Notes under the pieces: model-generated | Seen by the model: only the letters and a program-made list of their open reading frames with translations | Database searches by the model: none | What the model was told of the DNA's origin: nothing | From: Desulfarculaceae bacterium | Lineage (GTDB): Bacteria; Desulfobacterota; Desulfarculia; Desulfarculales; Desulfarculaceae | Reading direction: 5' to 3' | DNA: 43,208 nucleotides | NCBI GenBank assembly: GCA_021737645.1 | Contig: JAIPDO010000033.1 | Span: 1 to 43,208, forward strand | Program-made: the position numbers and the translations under genes | In this document: piece after piece, positions 1 to 8,291 of the stretch | Layout of the letters: each line of letters starts with the position of its first letter | How positions within the stretch are numbered: position 1 is the first letter of the stretch

Positions 1-423
1 GGCCGAGCGGTCCACGGGTATGTTGCCCGCAGCGGTGAGGGCCGGGCCGAAAAGGGGAATGGAAAACAACTCCTTTTTGGCCACCCAGCGGAAATTCTTG
101 GGCATCACCGCTTGCAGAGAGGGGATATCCAGGGCCGAGGCGTGATTGCCCGCGAACACGTAGGCTTCACTCGGTTCCAGCTTGTCCCCGCCCACCAGAC
201 GCACCCGGCAGGCGATGCCCCACATAAGCAGCCGTCCCCAGGCACGGGGGGCCCATTGCAGCTTGTGATGGCTTACGCCCAAAGCTCCTAAAACGAGCAC
301 CGCCAGGGATACGGGAATGGTCAACAGCACCATCCAGCTCATGCCCCAGCCGGACCAGAGATAGCGTATGGGCCGCCACCAGCGGCTCTTAACATCTTTA
401 GCGGCCGCCACCTGTTGCGGCAC
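1..423 (-). CDS. plsC: 1-acyl-glycerol-3-phosphate acyltransferase family protein, C-terminus cut by window edge
   Basis: Lysophospholipid acyltransferase that would transfer an acyl chain to lysophosphatidic acid at the inner membrane. Reading the minus strand gives an N-terminal hydrophobic segment (LTIPVSLAVLVLGALG), then the acyltransferase block I motif NHASALD (NHx4D), followed by FRWVAKKELF and a block III-like GNIPVDR, which are typical of PlsC. The C-terminal half lies outside the window. The frame is closed upstream by a TAG. The likely start is GTG at 423, preceded by AAGGTG; a TTG at 447 is an alternative. The gene diverges from ssb with about 50 bp between them. The family call is firm; the acyl acceptor is inferred. 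Confidence 0.85.
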   Translation of the reverse strand, partial: MPQQVAAAKDVKSRWWRPIRYLWSGWGMSWMVLLTIPVSLAVLVLGALGVSHHKLQWAPRAWGRLLMWGIACRVRLVGGDKLEPSEAYVFAGNHASALDIPSLQAVMPKNFRWVAKKELFSIPLFGPALTAAGNIPVDRSA

Positions 424-444
424 CTTTTCACCTTGTGCTACAGT
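415..444 (+). promoter_or_regulatory. Possible sigma70 promoter of ssb
   Basis: TTGCGG (415-420), an 18-bp spacer and TACAGT (439-444) lie 28 bp before the ssb start. It overlaps the beginning of the divergent plsC gene. The -35 match is only partial, so this is a prediction by eye. Confidence 0.4.
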
Positions 445-472
445 CAACGTCTAATTCCAAAGGAGTTGTCTA

Positions 473-928
<456 letters not shown>

Positions 929-955
929 GCCCTTAAGTTACAATAGTCGTATCAT

Positions 956-982
956 GGCCCCGCCCCAGCGGCGGGGCCTTGC
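956..982 (+). terminator. Hairpin terminator after ssb
   Basis: A perfect 9-bp stem, GGCCCCGCC/GGCGGGGCC, with a 5-base loop spans 956-978 and is followed by TTGCTTTG. The tail is only moderately T-rich. Confidence 0.6.
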
Positions 983-1030
983 TTTGCCGGACCGGCTGGC
1001 CTAAGCTTGCCACAGAAGGAGAGGCCGATC

Positions 1031-1642
1031 GTGCTTGTGGAGATCAACCCCCAAAACCCCCAGCCGCGCCTGATCAAGCGGGTGGTGGAGGTCTTGGAAA
1101 ACGGCGGGGTGGTGGCCTACCCCACCGACACCCTCTATGGCCTGGGGTGCGACATCCACAACAAAAAGGCGCTCAAGCGCCTTCACCAGATCAAGGGCCA
1201 GCCGGAATCCAAGCCCTTTTCCTTCATCTGCCCGGACCTGAGCGACATCAGCCGCTACGCCCTGGTGACCAATTACGCCTACAAGACCCTCAAACGCCTG
1301 CTGCCGGGTCCTTACACCTTTGTGCTCACCGGCAGCCGCGAGGTGCCCAACATGATGCTCACCCGGCGCAAAACCGCGGGTATCAGGGTGCCCAGCCACC
1401 CAATACCTCTGGCCATCGTGCAGGAGCTGGGCCGCCCCCTGGCCAGCGCCACGGCCACCGATCCCGAAGGCCGCGAGCTTTTGCACGCCTGGGAAATCGA
1501 AGAACTGCTGGGCAAGCAACTGGACATGGTGGTGGACGGCGGGCCGGTGCCCGGCCAGTCCTCCAGCGTTATCAGCCTGGTGGATGACCAGCCCGAGGTC
1601 ATCCGCGAAGGTGCCGGTCCGGTGGACGAGTTCCGCACCTGA
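1031..1642 (+). CDS. yciO: YrdC/Sua5-domain protein, YciO type
   Basis: Member of the YrdC/Sua5 superfamily, whose best-known members make threonylcarbamoyl-AMP for tRNA t6A. The sequence resembles the YciO branch, whose in vivo role is less clear: INPQNPQPRLIKR at the N-terminus, YPTDTLYGLGCDI, LPGPYTFVLTG, IRVPSHPI and a C-terminal VIREGAGPVDEF. It is a single-domain protein of 203 residues. I chose the GTG at 1031 because AGAAGGAGAG lies about 7 bases upstream; an in-frame TTG at 1007 would place this ribosome site inside the gene. The racemase-family gene follows after 27 bp, probably in one transcript. The family is firm; t6A synthesis versus a YciO-specific role is not resolved. Confidence 0.88.
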   Translation: MLVEINPQNPQPRLIKRVVEVLENGGVVAYPTDTLYGLGCDIHNKKALKRLHQIKGQPESKPFSFICPDLSDISRYALVTNYAYKTLKRLLPGPYTFVLTGSREVPNMMLTRRKTAGIRVPSHPIPLAIVQELGRPLASATATDPEGRELLHAWEIEELLGKQLDMVVDGGPVPGQSSSVISLVDDQPEVIREGAGPVDEFRT

Positions 1643-1669
1643 AGGCCCGGCGCGGCCAATGGGGGGAGC

Positions 1670-2362
1670 ATGCTAAAAATAGGTTTGATCGGCGGGCTGG
1701 GGCCCGAATCCACCCTGGATTATTACAAAGGCATCATCAGCGCCTTCGCCGCGGCCGGGGCGGACTACAACTACCCTGAGATTTTCATCCACAGCCTGAG
1801 TCTGGCCCCGCTCATGCGCCGAGCCAACGCCGGCCAGTGGGATCGGGTGGCTGAGATGCTCCTGGCCAGCGCCCAGGCCCTGCACCGGGCCGGAGCCCAG
1901 TTCGCGGCCATCGCCTCCAACACCCCCCATCTGGCCTTTGAGCAGGTGCGCGCCCGCTCTCCCCTGCCCCTGATCAGCATCGTGGAGGCCACCCTGGAGC
2001 GGGCCATGGCCATGGGCCTGAAGCGGCCCGGCCTGTTGGGAACCCGCCTCACCATGGGCTCACAGCTCTATCAAAAGTGTTTCGCGCCAAAGGGTGTGCA
2101 GGTGGAGGTTCCGCCGCTCCAGGACCAGGAGCTTATCCAGAAGCGCCTGGACGCGGAGATCGAGTTGGGCGTGTTCAAGGACTCCACCCGTCAGGAGCTT
2201 TTAGAAATCGTCTCGCGCATGAAGCGCAAACAGGGCATCGACTCGGTGATCCTGGGCTGCACTGAACTGCCCCTGATCCTGGGGCGGGACGAGTTGGGCC
2301 TGCCCTTCCTCAACACCGCGGCCATCCATGTGGCGGCCATCGTGGACCACTGCCGCGGCTGA
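1670..2362 (+). CDS. Aspartate/glutamate racemase family protein
   Basis: PLP-independent amino-acid racemase fold (Asp/Glu/hydantoin racemase superfamily), 230 residues. It starts with the typical MLKIGLIGGLGPEST. The second catalytic cysteine is present as C197 in the motif ILGCTELPL. At the first catalytic position, where aspartate racemases have a Cys in a CNTxH motif, this protein has Ser: AIASNTPH with S83. A Cys/Thr pair at the equivalent positions is known for E. coli YgeA, so this protein may likewise be a one-directional or altered racemase. The start ATG follows GGGGGGA. Substrate unknown; D-amino acid supply for peptidoglycan is one possibility. Confidence 0.85.
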   Translation: MLKIGLIGGLGPESTLDYYKGIISAFAAAGADYNYPEIFIHSLSLAPLMRRANAGQWDRVAEMLLASAQALHRAGAQFAAIASNTPHLAFEQVRARSPLPLISIVEATLERAMAMGLKRPGLLGTRLTMGSQLYQKCFAPKGVQVEVPPLQDQELIQKRLDAEIELGVFKDSTRQELLEIVSRMKRKQGIDSVILGCTELPLILGRDELGLPFLNTAAIHVAAIVDHCRG

Positions 2363-2390
2363 TCGCGGCCACCCCAAAAGGCTGTGGCTA

Positions 2391-3854
2391 TCAGCTGGCC
2401 TGGGAAGCCCTGAGCCTGTGATGCTTCAACCACCAAGAATATAGAGCCAGGGCCACCGCGCTGGTCCCCAGCCAAGCAGCCAGCCGGAAGGCCCCGGCCA
2501 ACCCATCCACCATGGCCTGGGGCGGCGCGGCCGCCAGGTTGGCCTGGTCCGCCCCCGGAGCCGCCGCCAAAAAGTACAGGCTGAACACCGCGCCCATGAG
2601 CGGCACCCCGGAGGTGTTGCCCAGGGTGCGCGAGAGCGACACCAGGCCCGAGGACACTCCCAGCCGGTTGCGGGGAGCCCGCCCCATTATGGAGCTGGTG
2701 TTGGGCGCCTGGAAAAGCCCCAGGCCCAGGCCCAGGGGCAGCACCCGCATGACGTACTCAAAGACCGATATGTGCAGGGTGATTCCGCTGAGGGTCAGGC
2801 AGCCGCCCACCAGGAGTATAAGACCCACCAGGCTCACCACCCGGGCTCCGAAGCGGTCGGCGCACCAGCCCGCCAAGGGCGAGACCACACCCATGCTCAG
2901 CGGCACCACCAGCATAAGAAAGCCGGTCTGCTGGGGTGAGTAGCCTTCTGCCACCTGCAGGTAGATGGGCATGATGAACACTCCGCCCAGGATCAAAAAG
3001 GCGATCCAACCCATGAGCAGGCCCAGGCCGAACTGTGCATCTTTGAATAGGCTCAGAGGCATCATAGGCTGCGGTGAGCGGAACTCCACCCACAAAAAAA
3101 ACGCCACGCCCAAAGTCGCGGCTCCAAACAGCAGGGGGGAAGCCCCGGAGCCGAAGCCGTAATGCTGGCCCATGGTCATGCCCAGGGCGTAGCAGACCAG
3201 GGCTATAAACAACAGCACCGCCCCCGGCACGTCGAAGCGTTCCCCGTTCTTGCCCATCAAATCCTTGGGCACATAGCGGGCCACCACGAACCAGGAAACC
3301 AGGCACACCGGCAGGTTGACAAAAAAGATGGCCCGCCAGCCCACGGTGCCGATGAGCATGCCCCCCAAGGGCGGGCCCACGGCCAGGCCCAGGGACACGG
3401 CGGTGCCGATGATGCCCATCACCCTTCCCCGCTGTTCGGCGGGAAATATCTCGGTGATTATTCCCATGCCGAGAGCCTGCATCATCACCGCGCCGATGGC
3501 CTGGATGCCTCGGAAAACAATGAGAGACCAGGCGCTGCCGGCCATGCCGCACAGGGCCGAGCCCAGGCCGAACACCGCGATGCCCAAAAGGTAGACACGC
3601 TTCTTGCCGAACATGTCGCCCAGGCGGCCGACCCCCAGCATAAGCGAGGTTATGACCAGGGCGTAACTAACCACCACCCACTCGATGGTGGCCAGAGAGG
3701 CATTCAGGTCGTGCATGAGGGTGGACAGGGCGATGTTGACGATGCTGATGTCCATGGTGCCCATGAACACACTGAGCCCGATGCCCAGCAGGGCCAGGTT
3801 GCGGCTGAACTCAGGCTCTGCCCGGGGCAGGTCTATGTCATGGGCTTGGGACAT
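2391..3854 (-). CDS. MFS transporter, DHA2 (EmrB/QacA-like) family
   Basis: Inner-membrane drug:proton antiporter of the 14-helix DHA2 family, about 487 residues. Typical signatures are LSVFMGTMDISIVNIAL in helix 1, ATIEWVVVSYALV in helix 2, the motif-A loop GRLGDMFGKKR, and FRGIQAIGAVMMQA. I chose the ATG at 3854 (MSQAHDIDL). A TTG 60 bp upstream is in frame, but it overlaps TTGACG, which looks like a -35 element (3914-3909). The gene converges on the racemase gene with a 28-bp gap. No membrane-fusion partner of EmrA type is adjacent, so it may work alone as a single-component exporter. The substrate cannot be read from the sequence. Confidence 0.9.
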   Translation of the reverse strand: MSQAHDIDLPRAEPEFSRNLALLGIGLSVFMGTMDISIVNIALSTLMHDLNASLATIEWVVVSYALVITSLMLGVGRLGDMFGKKRVYLLGIAVFGLGSALCGMAGSAWSLIVFRGIQAIGAVMMQALGMGIITEIFPAEQRGRVMGIIGTAVSLGLAVGPPLGGMLIGTVGWRAIFFVNLPVCLVSWFVVARYVPKDLMGKNGERFDVPGAVLLFIALVCYALGMTMGQHYGFGSGASPLLFGAATLGVAFFLWVEFRSPQPMMPLSLFKDAQFGLGLLMGWIAFLILGGVFIMPIYLQVAEGYSPQQTGFLMLVVPLSMGVVSPLAGWCADRFGARVVSLVGLILLVGGCLTLSGITLHISVFEYVMRVLPLGLGLGLFQAPNTSSIMGRAPRNRLGVSSGLVSLSRTLGNTSGVPLMGAVFSLYFLAAAPGADQANLAAAPPQAMVDGLAGAFRLAAWLGTSAVALALYSWWLKHHRLRASQAS

Positions 3855-3953
3855 GCTTTGGCCGACACCTCTAAGCAATGGCGCATAAACAAAAAATTTT
3901 ACCACCAACGTCAAGCCGGGTCAGCCGTGGGAAGACAAAATATGAAGGCAAGC

Positions 3954-4715
3954 TCAGGAAGACGCTAGAGGGCGCTCCAGGTACAGCAGGGTGCCGCCCA
4001 TGGCCGCCAGGGGCAACAGGGCAAAGTTGACCACCGGCACCAGGCCCATTACCAGCACCGCGCTGCCGAAGCCCAGCCAGCCCAGGCCCATGCCCCGCAC
4101 GTAGCGCGATTTTTCCTTGAGACTCAGGCCCCGGCGGTCCAGGGGGTAGTCCATGAATTCCAGGGCCAGAAAATAGGCTGTGAACAGCCAGGCCAGCACT
4201 GCGTAGACAGCGGCGCCCACCCCGGGGATAAAGTTGAGCAGCAGCAGGGGCAGCATCACCGCCAGGTAGATGAGCAGGCGCTTGAGGCTTTGCTTCAGCA
4301 CCCTGATCACCTCGCTCAGCAGGCCGCTGTCGGTCCAAGGCGCGCCGGGAGGCATGCCCTGGGCCAGGGCCTCGGTGCGCCGGGTCAGAAGCTCCAAAAA
4401 TGGCGCGGACACCACCCGGCCCACCACGGCGAACAGATATACCTGCACCACCAACAGGGCCAGCACCACCAGCACCAGCAGCACATATAGCAGCACCGCC
4501 CACCACCAGCCGTCGCCAATGGGCAGCAGGCCCCGCACCCAGTCTCCCAGGTAGGCGTAGCTCAGCCAAAAAGCCAGGCCGAACAGGACCAGGTTGAGGA
4601 AAAAAGGCGCGGCAGCCAAGGGCCACAGACGCCTGTGGTCCCACAAAAGCCGCAGCCCCCGCATGGGGGCCCAAAAGGAACGCACAAAAGCGAGGGGATT
4701 TACTTCGGCCCTCAT
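3954..4715 (-). CDS. EI24/CysZ-like integral membrane protein
   Basis: A 253-residue membrane protein with about five hydrophobic segments (near 32-52, 72-98, 146-166, 170-190 and 212-245). The short motif LNFIPGVGAAVYAVLAWLF is typical of the EI24 domain family. That family includes E. coli CysZ, a sulfate uptake protein, but there are no cys genes here, so the function is not assigned. Its ATG (4715) overlaps the TGA of sppA in an ATGA arrangement, so it is probably translationally coupled and the last gene of the hisC-cmk-rpsA-sppA operon. Confidence 0.82.
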   Translation of the reverse strand: MRAEVNPLAFVRSFWAPMRGLRLLWDHRRLWPLAAAPFFLNLVLFGLAFWLSYAYLGDWVRGLLPIGDGWWWAVLLYVLLVLVVLALLVVQVYLFAVVGRVVSAPFLELLTRRTEALAQGMPPGAPWTDSGLLSEVIRVLKQSLKRLLIYLAVMLPLLLLNFIPGVGAAVYAVLAWLFTAYFLALEFMDYPLDRRGLSLKEKSRYVRGMGLGWLGFGSAVLVMGLVPVVNFALLPLAAMGGTLLYLERPLASS

Positions 4716-5608
4716 GGGTTCAGAGGCGAGGCGGGCCAGCGGAAGGCCAGGCCGGGCACGGCTCCCAGGTCCGCGGCCAGCTCCCGGACAAACAGGCGGG
4801 CCTGTTCACGCAGCAGATCCGACCAGAAGCCGCCCTTTTTCTCGGGCCACACCAGGGTGGGTTCGCCCTTGATGTGCGCCAAGCGGGCGGCCAACTTTAC
4901 CGCGTCCTGGAAGTTGCCCAACTCGTCCACCAGGCCCAACTGCTTTGCCTTGGCCCCGGTGAACACCCCGCCGTTGGCCAGGGCCTTGACCTGCCCGTAC
5001 TGCATATGCCGTCCCTTGGCCACATCGGATACGAACTGTTGGTAGGTCTGGTCGATGAGTTCCTGCAGGTTGGCCCGCTCGGCGTCGCTGAGCGGCCGGG
5101 AGGGGATGCCCGCTCCCTTTAGGCTGCCCGAGCGCAGTATCTGCACCTTGACCCCCAGCTTTTCCAGAAGTTTGTGCAGGTCTGGGATGGTGGCGATGAC
5201 TCCTATGGAGCCGGTGACCGTGGCCGGGGCGGCCATGATCTTGGTGCAGGCGGCCAACAGATAGTAGCCCCCGCTGGCGGCCACTCCACCCATGGAGCCC
5301 ACAACCGGCTTTACCTTGGCGGTGCGGGCCACCTCCATGTACATCTCCTGGGACGCGGCCGCGCCGCCGCCCCCGGAGTCCACTCGGATGATGATGGCTT
5401 GGATGGAGTCGTCGCGCCTGAGGCGGATAAGGGTCTCGTTGAAAACCGCGGATGATTCGATGAGGCCGTTGACGGGAACCACGGCGATCTTGCCGCCGAA
5501 AAAGGCTTGCGGACGGAGCCCTGGCTTAATAAGCACCAGGGCTCCGCCGAACAAGGCCACGATCAGGGCACATACCCCAAAGGCCAGAGCCAGGGGATGT
5601 TTTTTCAT
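4712..5608 (-). CDS. sppA: Signal peptide peptidase SppA
   Basis: Membrane-anchored serine protease that degrades cleaved signal peptides. The 298-residue product is the short 36-kDa type. It has an N-terminal transmembrane helix (about residues 8-27) and one Clp-fold protease domain. The catalytic Ser-Lys pair is visible as S112 in GGVAASGGYY and K164 in GSLKGAG. GSIGVIATIPDL and SDAERANLQELIDQTYQQF are also family hallmarks. At residues 76-82 the usual NSPGG is DSGGG, so the proline is missing. It starts 21 bp after rpsA and overlaps the next gene by 4 bp. Confidence 0.95.
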   Translation of the reverse strand: MKKHPLALAFGVCALIVALFGGALVLIKPGLRPQAFFGGKIAVVPVNGLIESSAVFNETLIRLRRDDSIQAIIIRVDSGGGGAAASQEMYMEVARTAKVKPVVGSMGGVAASGGYYLLAACTKIMAAPATVTGSIGVIATIPDLHKLLEKLGVKVQILRSGSLKGAGIPSRPLSDAERANLQELIDQTYQQFVSDVAKGRHMQYGQVKALANGGVFTGAKAKQLGLVDELGNFQDAVKLAARLAHIKGEPTLVWPEKKGGFWSDLLREQARLFVRELAADLGAVPGLAFRWPASPLNP

Positions 5609-5629
5609 AAAGGTCGTTTCGGGAACTTA

Positions 5630-7480
5630 CTACTTGTCCTCTTCGGACTCGTCCCCGTTCTCCTCGTCTTCTTTCAGGGCCAGACCCTCTTTGAGCAGGG
5701 CCCCCAGGTTGCTGGTGGCGGCCTGGGTGGAGTTCACGTACTCGCTGTAGACCTGACGCTCGGCCTCTTCGTTCAGGCGGCGCATGGACAGGCCGATCTT
5801 GCGCTCGCGGCGGTTCACGCTGACCACCTTGGCCTCGATCACGTCGTCCACGTTGAACATGCCCACCGGAGTCTTGATCTTGTCCTCGGAGATTTCGCTG
5901 ACATGGACCAGACCCTCGACGCCCTCTTCCAATTCCACGAACAGGCCGAAGTCGGTGACGTTGGTGATCACGCCCTTGACCAGGGTGTTCACCCGGTACT
6001 TGTTGGGAATCTCTTCCCAGGGATCGCCCTCGAGCTGCTTGATGCCCAAGGAGAAGCGCTCGTTCTCGCGGTCGATGTTGAGCACGATGGCCCGCACTTC
6101 ATCACCCTTCTTGAACAACTCGCCGGGGTGCTTGATGCGCTTGGTCCAGGAGATATCGGAGATATGCACCAGACCGTCGATGCCCTCGTCGATGCCGATG
6201 AACAGACCGAAGTCGGTGATGTTCTTGATGCGGCCCTCGATGGTGGTGCCCACGGGGTACTTCTCGGCGATGACGTCCCAGGGGTTTGGCTCGACCTGCT
6301 TCATGCCCAGGCTGATGCGCTTCTGCTCGGGGCTGATGGAAAGCACCACCGCCTCGACCATGTCGTTCACGTTGACGATCTTGGAAGGATGACGCACCTT
6401 GCGGGTCCAGGACATTTCGCTGACGTGGATCAGGCCCTCGATGCCCTCTTCCACTTCCACGAATGCGCCGTAGTCGGCCAGGCTCACCACGCGGCCGTTG
6501 ATGCGCGTACCCACGGGGTAGCGCTCGGCGGCGTTGAGCCAGGGATCTTCCTTGAGCTGCTTCAGGCCCAGGCTGACCCGCTCGCGCTCGCGGTCGAAGT
6601 TGAGCACCTTGACGGTGATCTCGTCGCTTATGTTGAACATCTCCGAGGGATGACCCACGCGGCCCCAGCTCATGTCGGTGATGTGCAGCAGGCCGTCGAT
6701 GCCGCCCAGGTCCACGAAGACGCCGTAGTCGGTGATGTTCTTGACCACGCCTTCCATGACCTGGCCCTCTTCCAGCACCTTGAGGGTCTTTTCCTTCTTG
6801 TGCTCGCGCTCTTCCTCCAAAAGGACCCGGCGCGAAAGCACGATGTTGGCGCGCTTCTTGTTGAACTTGAGGATCTTGAAATCAAATTCCTGGCCGATAA
6901 GCGAGTCCAGGTTGCGCACGGGCCTGAGATCCACCTGGCTGCCGGGCAGGAAGGCGTTGACCCCGATGTCCACGCTCATGCCGCCCTTGACGCGGCCCAC
7001 GATGGTGCCGTGAATCATGCCGTCGTCGTTGTAGACCCGGCTGATCTCGTCCCACACCTTGATCTTGGCGGCCTTTTCTTTGGACAGGATGATGGTCCCG
7101 TCCTCGTCCTCGGCCCGCTCCAGCAAGACGTCCACTTGCTGGCCGACCTCGGCCTTGATCACGCCGTCGACGTCGCGGAATTCGTTTATACCGATCTGAC
7201 CTTCGGACTTGTATCCGATGTCCACCACCACGTAGTCGTTTTCAACCGCTACGATGGTGCCCCGAGCGACTTCGCCTTCCTGTATCTCGTTCATCGACTG
7301 TTCGTAAGCCAGTTCAAGCTCCTCAGGAGTCAGGTCTCCTTCCTGGGCAGCAGGGCTCTCGGCGGCGGGGCTTTCAGGGGCGGGGCTCTCGGGAGCGGAA
7401 CTCTCGGGGGCGGGAGTTTCTTCGCCGGTCTCAGCGGTTTCTTCTACCACCAAGTCCTTGGTAAGATCGTTATCGGCCAT
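5630..7480 (-). CDS. rpsA: 30S ribosomal protein S1
   Basis: Binds mRNA at the small ribosomal subunit and helps initiation on structured messages. The 616-residue protein has six S1 domains, at about 69-136, 155-219, 238-308, 323-394, 410-482 and 497-567. The last four carry the RNA-binding pattern DYGxFV/DFGLF followed by GLxHxS/TD and HP. The N-terminal 50 residues are an acidic Pro/Ala/Glu/Ser-rich extension with repeats of the type SAPESPAPES, which E. coli S1 does not have. The ATG lies about 15 bases after GGAG, too far for a strong ribosome site; weak or atypical initiation signals are common for S1. The 132-bp leader contains an inverted repeat. Confidence 0.97.
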   Translation of the reverse strand: MADNDLTKDLVVEETAETGEETPAPESSAPESPAPESPAAESPAAQEGDLTPEELELAYEQSMNEIQEGEVARGTIVAVENDYVVVDIGYKSEGQIGINEFRDVDGVIKAEVGQQVDVLLERAEDEDGTIILSKEKAAKIKVWDEISRVYNDDGMIHGTIVGRVKGGMSVDIGVNAFLPGSQVDLRPVRNLDSLIGQEFDFKILKFNKKRANIVLSRRVLLEEEREHKKEKTLKVLEEGQVMEGVVKNITDYGVFVDLGGIDGLLHITDMSWGRVGHPSEMFNISDEITVKVLNFDRERERVSLGLKQLKEDPWLNAAERYPVGTRINGRVVSLADYGAFVEVEEGIEGLIHVSEMSWTRKVRHPSKIVNVNDMVEAVVLSISPEQKRISLGMKQVEPNPWDVIAEKYPVGTTIEGRIKNITDFGLFIGIDEGIDGLVHISDISWTKRIKHPGELFKKGDEVRAIVLNIDRENERFSLGIKQLEGDPWEEIPNKYRVNTLVKGVITNVTDFGLFVELEEGVEGLVHVSEISEDKIKTPVGMFNVDDVIEAKVVSVNRRERKIGLSMRRLNEEAERQVYSEYVNSTQAATSNLGALLKEGLALKEDEENGDESEEDK

Positions 7481-7555
7481 GGTTAATTCGCTTTAGCTCC
7501 TAATAGTTTAGCCACGCGGCAGCAATCGGCCGAGAATCCGGCCGAAACTCCGCAA

Positions 7556-7601
7556 CTTGTAAAATTAAGTCTTCCTACCAGAAAGTACTGTATTTTACAA
7601 G
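7556..7601. repeat. 10-bp inverted repeat in the cmk-rpsA intergenic region
   Basis: CTTGTAAAAT (7556-7565) and its exact complement ATTTTACAAG (7592-7601) are separated by 26 bp in the 132-bp gap before rpsA. On the minus strand the outer arm includes TTGTAA (7600-7595), which is 17 bp from TAGGAA, a weak promoter match. It could be an operator, an mRNA leader hairpin or a processing site. None of these is proven. Confidence 0.6.
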
Positions 7602-7612
7602 ATTTCATTGAC

Positions 7613-8287
7613 CTATCGCGGCGCGCCAGCGCGCCGTTCACGCACCTTTTGGGCCAGGGCGGCCACTACTTCCGAAAGGCTTAAAGGGGTGGTGTCCAGC
7701 ACCACGGCGTCCTCGGCGGGGCGCAGGGGGCTGAGGCTGCGCTGGGAATCGCGCTGGTCCCGAAGCCGCAAATCAGCCAGGACATCCGCCATATCAACCT
7801 GTTGCCCGCTCTGGGTCAGCTCCAGCCAACGGCGGTGGGCCCGCTCGCTCTCCCCGGCGGTGAGAAAAAACTTGGCTTCGGCCCCGGGAAAAACCACGGT
7901 GCCCATGTCCCGGCCCTCGGCCACCAGGTCCCCGGCGCGGCCAGCGGCCCTTTGCAGACCCAACAGATGCTCGCGCACCGGGGCCAGGGCCGAAAGGCGG
8001 CTGGCCAACTGGCTTATTGCCTCGTTGCGGATGAACGGCTCCACGTCTTGGCCGTCCAAAAACACCACGAAACGGCCGCCCTGAGATTTGGCCTCCAGGG
8101 GAACCTGCTTCAGCCAGGCGGCCAACTCGGCCTCCCCCGCTTCCAGCATCCCGTCCCGCCGGGCGGCCAGGGCGATGGCCCGGTAAAGGGCACCGGTGTC
8201 CAAAAAGGCGAAACCAAGCTCTTGGGCCAAAAGGCGGCTGGCCGAAGACTTGCCAGAACCGGCCGGTCCGTCCACGGTGACCACCAC
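7613..8287 (-). CDS. cmk: Cytidylate kinase
   Basis: Phosphorylates CMP and dCMP with ATP in pyrimidine nucleotide recycling. The 224-residue product has the P-loop GPAGSGKSS at 7-15, followed by LGFAFLDTGALYRAIALAA. AEGRDMGTVVFPGAEAKFFLTA is characteristic of Cmk. The start GTG at 8287 lies 4 bp after the hisC stop codon. Its ribosome site (GGAGGAGGG) is in the last codons of hisC, so the two genes are translationally linked. The cmk-rpsA order is widely conserved in bacteria. Confidence 0.96.
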   Translation of the reverse strand: MVVTVDGPAGSGKSSASRLLAQELGFAFLDTGALYRAIALAARRDGMLEAGEAELAAWLKQVPLEAKSQGGRFVVFLDGQDVEPFIRNEAISQLASRLSALAPVREHLLGLQRAAGRAGDLVAEGRDMGTVVFPGAEAKFFLTAGESERAHRRWLELTQSGQQVDMADVLADLRLRDQRDSQRSLSPLRPAEDAVVLDTTPLSLSEVVAALAQKVRERRAGAPR

Positions 8288-8291
8288 CTGG

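Noticed and set aside
3855..3914. A 20-codon N-terminal extension of the MFS transporter from TTG 3914.
   Set aside because: The TTG overlaps a -35-like TTGACG and has no ribosome site; the ATG at 3854 fits the family length.
5507..7486. A 659-codon open frame on the plus strand opposite rpsA.
   Set aside because: It mirrors the high-GC codon pattern of rpsA, has a repetitive His/Asp/Val composition and no family features; rpsA is certain.
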